A stretch of DNA of 64,000 nt from Paenibacillus xylanivorans (GTDB lineage: Bacteria > Bacillota > Bacilli > Paenibacillales > Paenibacillaceae), in contig NZ_LITU01000070.1 in the NCBI RefSeq assembly GCF_001280595.1, positions 114,024-178,023 on the forward strand. Reading direction: 5' to 3'. Of this stretch, positions 61,063 through 64,000 are shown piece after piece; the first letter of the stretch is position 1; the number at the start of each line of letters is the position of its first letter. A program made the translations under genes and the position numbers. The notes below the pieces were generated by a model that was not told the origin of the DNA, made no database searches, and saw only the letters and a program-made list of their open reading frames with translations.

Positions 61063-61524
61063 ATGGAAAGCTCACGGTATAAAAATGCTCAGGAAAGTCC
61101 GGGGTACTTGCTATGGCAGGTGACTACGATGTGGCAAAAGGAAATACGCAGGGTGCTGGAGCCTCTGGAATTAACACAACCCCAATTTATTTTATTGCAT
61201 GCCTGTGTGTGGCTCAATGAACGCGACACAGAGGGCAACGGAGTAACCCAAGTTCAGCTTGCGCAATTCGCCAATGTGGATGTTAACGTTACTTCTCAAG
61301 TTCTCCGTGCTCTTGAAAAGAGAGAGTTGATCACTCGCAAGCGTCATCTTACTGATACCCGTGCGAATATTATTACAACAACGCCGGAAGGAACCCGCTT
61401 GGCGCTTGAAGGCATTCATCTTGTTGAAGCCGCAGACAAGGTGTTCTTTGATATTTTAAGTGATCGCAAGGACGAATACATGGAAATCATGCAGGAATTT
61501 ATCAGACATAAAACCGATGTTTAA
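61063..61524 (+). CDS. MarR family transcriptional regulator
   Basis: A 153-residue winged-helix regulator. The recognition region is LAQFANVDVNVTSQVLRALEKRELITRKRHLTDTRANII (about residues 63-100, in outline), with the usual DTRA wing. Helices at both ends form the dimer. A GGAGG site lies before the ATG. It stands alone between AIM24 and a convergent aldo/keto reductase. The target genes and ligand are unknown. Confidence 0.9.
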   Translation: MESSRYKNAQESPGYLLWQVTTMWQKEIRRVLEPLELTQPQFILLHACVWLNERDTEGNGVTQVQLAQFANVDVNVTSQVLRALEKRELITRKRHLTDTRANIITTTPEGTRLALEGIHLVEAADKVFFDILSDRKDEYMEIMQEFIRHKTDV

Positions 61525-61590
61525 TATTCTATAGAACGAATTTTTTCTATGCTTTATTAGACTACAGTATGTAGTGAAGTTGCAAATAGT

Positions 61591-61627
61591 AAACACCTCC
61601 CTGACTTTTTAGCCGGGAGGTGTTTTT
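61591..61627. terminator. Bidirectional terminator between the marR and AKR genes
   Basis: AAACACCTCCC pairs with GGGAGGTGTTT, flanked by A and T runs, serving both converging genes. Confidence 0.9.
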
Positions 61628-61635
61628 CTGTTGCT

Positions 61636-62610
61636 TCAATCCATCCGATACGAGGCAAACGGCTTACCATAGCGAAATGAGTCGCTGAGTTGATCGAGCT
61701 CGGCAATCATGTCATCGCTCAGTTTCATGTCCAGGCTGGCCAGATTATGCTCCAGCTGTTCCGTACGAGTTGCCCCAACGATAACCGTCGAAACAGCTGG
61801 ACGCGCTAGCAGCCATGCTAATGACAGGACGCTTGGGGAGCATCCATATGCAGATGCCTTTTCACTAACCTGCTCACCCAGTTGAATATTGTGTTCCAAC
61901 AGAAAACGGTTGAAGGCTGGATCGGTATCTGCTCTGGAACCGGAGGGCACGCCAGCTTCGCCATTGTATTTCCCTGTCAGAATGCCGCCAGCCAGCGGGA
62001 AATACGGAATGATGCCGACGCCCTGATCGAGACACATCGGTACGAGTTCAAGCTCAGGTGTGCGATCAGCCAGAGAGTAGCTGGTTTGCGTTGAGATATA
62101 ACGTACATATCCTTTCAGCTCGCTGGTACCCAGAGCTTTCATTAGCTCCCAGGCTGCATAGTTGGAGGCCCCGATATAGCGGACCTTGCCGGAAGTGACC
62201 ATATCGTCCAATGTGCGCAGCGTCTCATCCAGCGGTGTGTGCGGATCAAAGGTATGGATCTGATACAGATCCACATAGTCCGTTTGCAGACGCCGCAGGC
62301 TATGTTCAAGCTCTTGCTGCAAATGATAGCGGGAGGAGCCGCGCCCATTGGGACCGTCATGCCGGGGGAGTCCGGCTTTGGTAGCAAGCACAGCGTTTTC
62401 CCGTCTTCCACTCAGGGCTTGTCCGATAATCCGTTCCGATTCTGTTCCGGCGTAGATGTTGGCCGTATCGATAAAATTGATTCCCTGATCCAGTGCCGCA
62501 TGAATAATACGGGTAGAAGTCGGGTCGTCCGCCCGTTTACCAAAGGCATTGGTGCCGAGTCCAAGTGCGGAAACGCGCAGACCGCTATTCCCCAAACGTC
62601 GATATTCCAT
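61636..62610 (-). CDS. Aldo/keto reductase (AKR, YghZ/Gpr-like)
   Basis: A 324-residue NADPH-dependent reductase of the larger AKR type. Seen: SALGLGTNAFG, INFIDTANIYAGTESERIIGQAL (Asp and Tyr, in outline), VLATKAGLP (catalytic Lys), LYQIHTFDP (His), YIGASNYAAWELM, and LLARPAVSTVIVGATRTEQLEHNL (in outline). It resembles the L-glyceraldehyde-3-phosphate reductase group. It is divergent from the LCP gene with about 110 bases between. The substrate is not determinable. Confidence 0.92.
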   Translation of the reverse strand: MEYRRLGNSGLRVSALGLGTNAFGKRADDPTSTRIIHAALDQGINFIDTANIYAGTESERIIGQALSGRRENAVLATKAGLPRHDGPNGRGSSRYHLQQELEHSLRRLQTDYVDLYQIHTFDPHTPLDETLRTLDDMVTSGKVRYIGASNYAAWELMKALGTSELKGYVRYISTQTSYSLADRTPELELVPMCLDQGVGIIPYFPLAGGILTGKYNGEAGVPSGSRADTDPAFNRFLLEHNIQLGEQVSEKASAYGCSPSVLSLAWLLARPAVSTVIVGATRTEQLEHNLASLDMKLSDDMIAELDQLSDSFRYGKPFASYRMD

Positions 62611-62723
62611 CGTTCATCGCTCCTTCTGTGTCATTTCTTGTATAGCAGATTATAACGTAATCTATTGAAAACGTGTTATTAATATAGTTAAATGATTTTA
62701 AGACCGTTATTAAAGGAGATATG

Positions 62724-63755
62724 ATGGAGAACAGTGCCGCACATTTAACTAGACGGAAGCCAAAGAAACCGAAGAAGAGATGGAAGAAACCTTTAATTAT
62801 CATCCTGAGCACGCTCATTGTGCTGGGGGGAGTCGGATTTATCTATCAAAAACAGCTCGTCGTGTTTGCATTTAACCTGTTTGCCTCGGGTACCGTGAAG
62901 GAAGCGCTCGATGATTCCTATAAGCCGGCTGGCGATAAGGATGCGCCCGTTGTAGAACATACCGATCCATTCTCGCTGTTGTTGCTAGGGATTGACCAAC
63001 GGGATAACGAACCAAGCCGTTCGGATACCATGATCTATTCTGTTGTGCGTCCGGAAGAGAACAAAGTGTTGCTGCTGTCCATTCCACGTGACTCCTATAC
63101 CGATATTGTCGGCCGGGATGTGAAATCGAAGATTAATTCAGCCTATGCGCATGGTGAAGCCAAGATGGCGATGGATACTGTGGAGCATCTGTTGGAAAAC
63201 AAAGTTGATTTCTATGCCGCGATTAATTTTAACGGACTCAAGGATATTGTTGATGCGGTTGGCGGTGTTGAATTGCCGATCAAGAAAAATATTGAGAACA
63301 AATTGAAAATACATGAGAAGCTGTTTGTTGAAGCGAACAAACCGATCTATAGCGGCGAAGAAGCGCTGGGCTATGTGCGATACCGGGAAGATTCCGATTT
63401 TAATCGGACGATGCGGCACCGTCTTTTCCTGAGTGCCTTTATGAATCGTGCCCTTGAGGTCAAAAATCTGACCAAGATCCCGGAGGTTATTCAGATCGCC
63501 GGATCGAATTTTACAACCAACATGAACTCGGATTTCATCATGAAATTTGCCGAGTCCCTATATATGAAAGACACCACGCCAACAATCAGCAATTACATGC
63601 TGAAGGGTGAGGGCGCAACGCGCAGCGGAACATGGTACTATGATTTGTCAGAGAGTGATCTGCAATATGTGCGGACCCTGCTTGCTAACTGGCTGGACCC
63701 GGATGCCACCGAAATTATGGAGCCGGAGACGGCGGATACGAAAGATCCGGCGTAA
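62724..63755 (+). CDS. LytR-CpsA-Psr (LCP) family protein
   Basis: A 343-residue protein. A basic cytoplasmic start is followed by one membrane helix (PLIIILSTLIVLGGVGFIY, about residues 22-40) and an extracellular LCP domain from ~70. Family residues: SLLLLGIDQRDNEPSRSDTMIYSV (in outline), LLSIPRDSYTDI, KINSAYAHGEAKMAMDTVEHLL, ALGYVRYREDSDFNRTMRHRLFLSA (in outline). LCP enzymes attach teichoic acids or polysaccharides to peptidoglycan from undecaprenyl-linked carriers. Two adjacent ATGs follow AAAGGAG; the second (62724) has better spacing. Confidence 0.93.
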   Translation: MENSAAHLTRRKPKKPKKRWKKPLIIILSTLIVLGGVGFIYQKQLVVFAFNLFASGTVKEALDDSYKPAGDKDAPVVEHTDPFSLLLLGIDQRDNEPSRSDTMIYSVVRPEENKVLLLSIPRDSYTDIVGRDVKSKINSAYAHGEAKMAMDTVEHLLENKVDFYAAINFNGLKDIVDAVGGVELPIKKNIENKLKIHEKLFVEANKPIYSGEEALGYVRYREDSDFNRTMRHRLFLSAFMNRALEVKNLTKIPEVIQIAGSNFTTNMNSDFIMKFAESLYMKDTTPTISNYMLKGEGATRSGTWYYDLSESDLQYVRTLLANWLDPDATEIMEPETADTKDPA

Positions 63756-63827
63756 GCAAGTATCCGAAGCTCAGTAAGATGACCGGAAGTTGTGTACGTC
63801 TGCAGAATTACCATATCCATGAATGAG

Positions 63828-63859
63828 AGTCCGGGAAGGTGATGCTTCCCGGGCTTTTT
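63828..63859 (+). terminator. Terminator after the LCP gene
   Basis: AGTCCGGGAAG pairs with CTTCCCGGGCT (one G-T pair) around a short loop (GTGATG), followed by five T. Confidence 0.88.
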
Positions 63860-63947
63860 GTTATATCTACTCCTTTAACCCCATTTTATGGCATACATAT
63901 AGTAAAATATAGGAAATGAATTGAACATCAACCAACGGAGGAAGCTC

Positions 63948-64000
63948 ATGAAAGAGTTCAAGGATCGGCTTCACCAGGTTCAGGAGCAGCAGAAGCAGCT
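63948..64000 (+). CDS. Start of an unidentified gene (3' end beyond window)
   Basis: The ATG at 63948 follows GGAGG by six bases and opens MKEFKDRLHQVQEQQKQ, a charged, Gln-rich helical beginning, running off the window. Only 17 codons are visible, too few for a family call. Confidence 0.6.
   Translation, partial: MKEFKDRLHQVQEQQKQ

Noticed and set aside
63085-63100. CACGTGAC as a second parS site
   Set aside because: ATTCCACGTGACTCCT loses most arm positions and lies in a conserved LCP coding motif.
1-64000. CRISPR arrays, rRNA or tRNA genes and insertion sequences
   Set aside because: I saw no regularly spaced repeats, no tRNA-like arm motifs outside coding DNA, and no transposase genes or terminal inverted repeats.

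Overview
The window looks like a chromosomal segment of a Paenibacillus-type bacterium (Bacillales, mid-GC). The evidence is strong GGAGG-type ribosome sites with frequent TTG starts, a Spo0E-like small protein, a stalk-domain (copper amine oxidase-like) lipoprotein, a T-box leader, paired GH18 chitinases with CBM5/12 and fibronectin III modules, and a bacillibactin locus arranged as in Bacillus. The species call is inference. I see no rRNA, tRNA, CRISPR array, prophage or insertion sequence.

Layout. 1-5 kb: the end of a sugar ABC solute-binding protein, a HAD/SMR/metallophosphoesterase operon, a parS-like site, and a type-B carboxylesterase. 5-14 kb: a VanZ-RDD membrane protein, YjdM, a Phd/ParE-type toxin-antitoxin pair, a T-box leader before a methyltransferase, a flavin monooxygenase, a TetR/SDR divergent pair and several small or DUF genes. 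14-21.9 kb: a stalk-domain lipoprotein, a GNAT-pentapeptide fusion behind an attenuator-like leader, a MocR-ddl-GNAT operon, a large gene-poor gap, a GIY-YIG protein and a Bax-inhibitor-1 protein.

22-41.4 kb is the centrepiece: a Fur-box-controlled catecholate siderophore locus. A Btr-like AraC regulator and a FeuA-like binding lipoprotein are followed by besA-like esterase, dhbA, dhbC, dhbE, dhbB, dhbF, an MbtH-like gene and a 14-TM exporter. A convergent Sfp-type phosphopantetheinyl transferase and an arylamine N-acetyltransferase close it. DhbA/C/B make 2,3-dihydroxybenzoate, DhbE loads it onto the DhbB carrier domain, DhbF adds Gly then Thr and the thioesterase trimerises and cyclises. 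The MFS protein probably exports the product, the lipoprotein recaptures the ferric form and the esterase releases iron. No FeuB/FeuC permease or ATPase is present here.

41.6-64 kb: greA, a glycosyltransferase remnant, an NSS sodium symporter, an RlmN-family methyltransferase with an interesting leader, GNAT/MarR, a methyltransferase, an ABC ATPase, a fosmidomycin-resistance-type MFS with a divergent AraC regulator, a GH105 remnant plus pectinesterase, two tandem chitinases, a Spo0E-like gene, aldo/keto reductases, an MFS/HxlR divergent pair with tandem operators, AIM24, MarR and LCP proteins, and a gene cut by the window end.

Most promising items for follow-up: the leucine-type T-box in front of a methyltransferase, the attenuator-like leaders with short ORFs before the GNAT-pentapeptide gene and the RlmN paralogue, the parS-like site, the tandem HxlR operators, and the gene-free 0.65-kb region ending in a minus-strand terminator.
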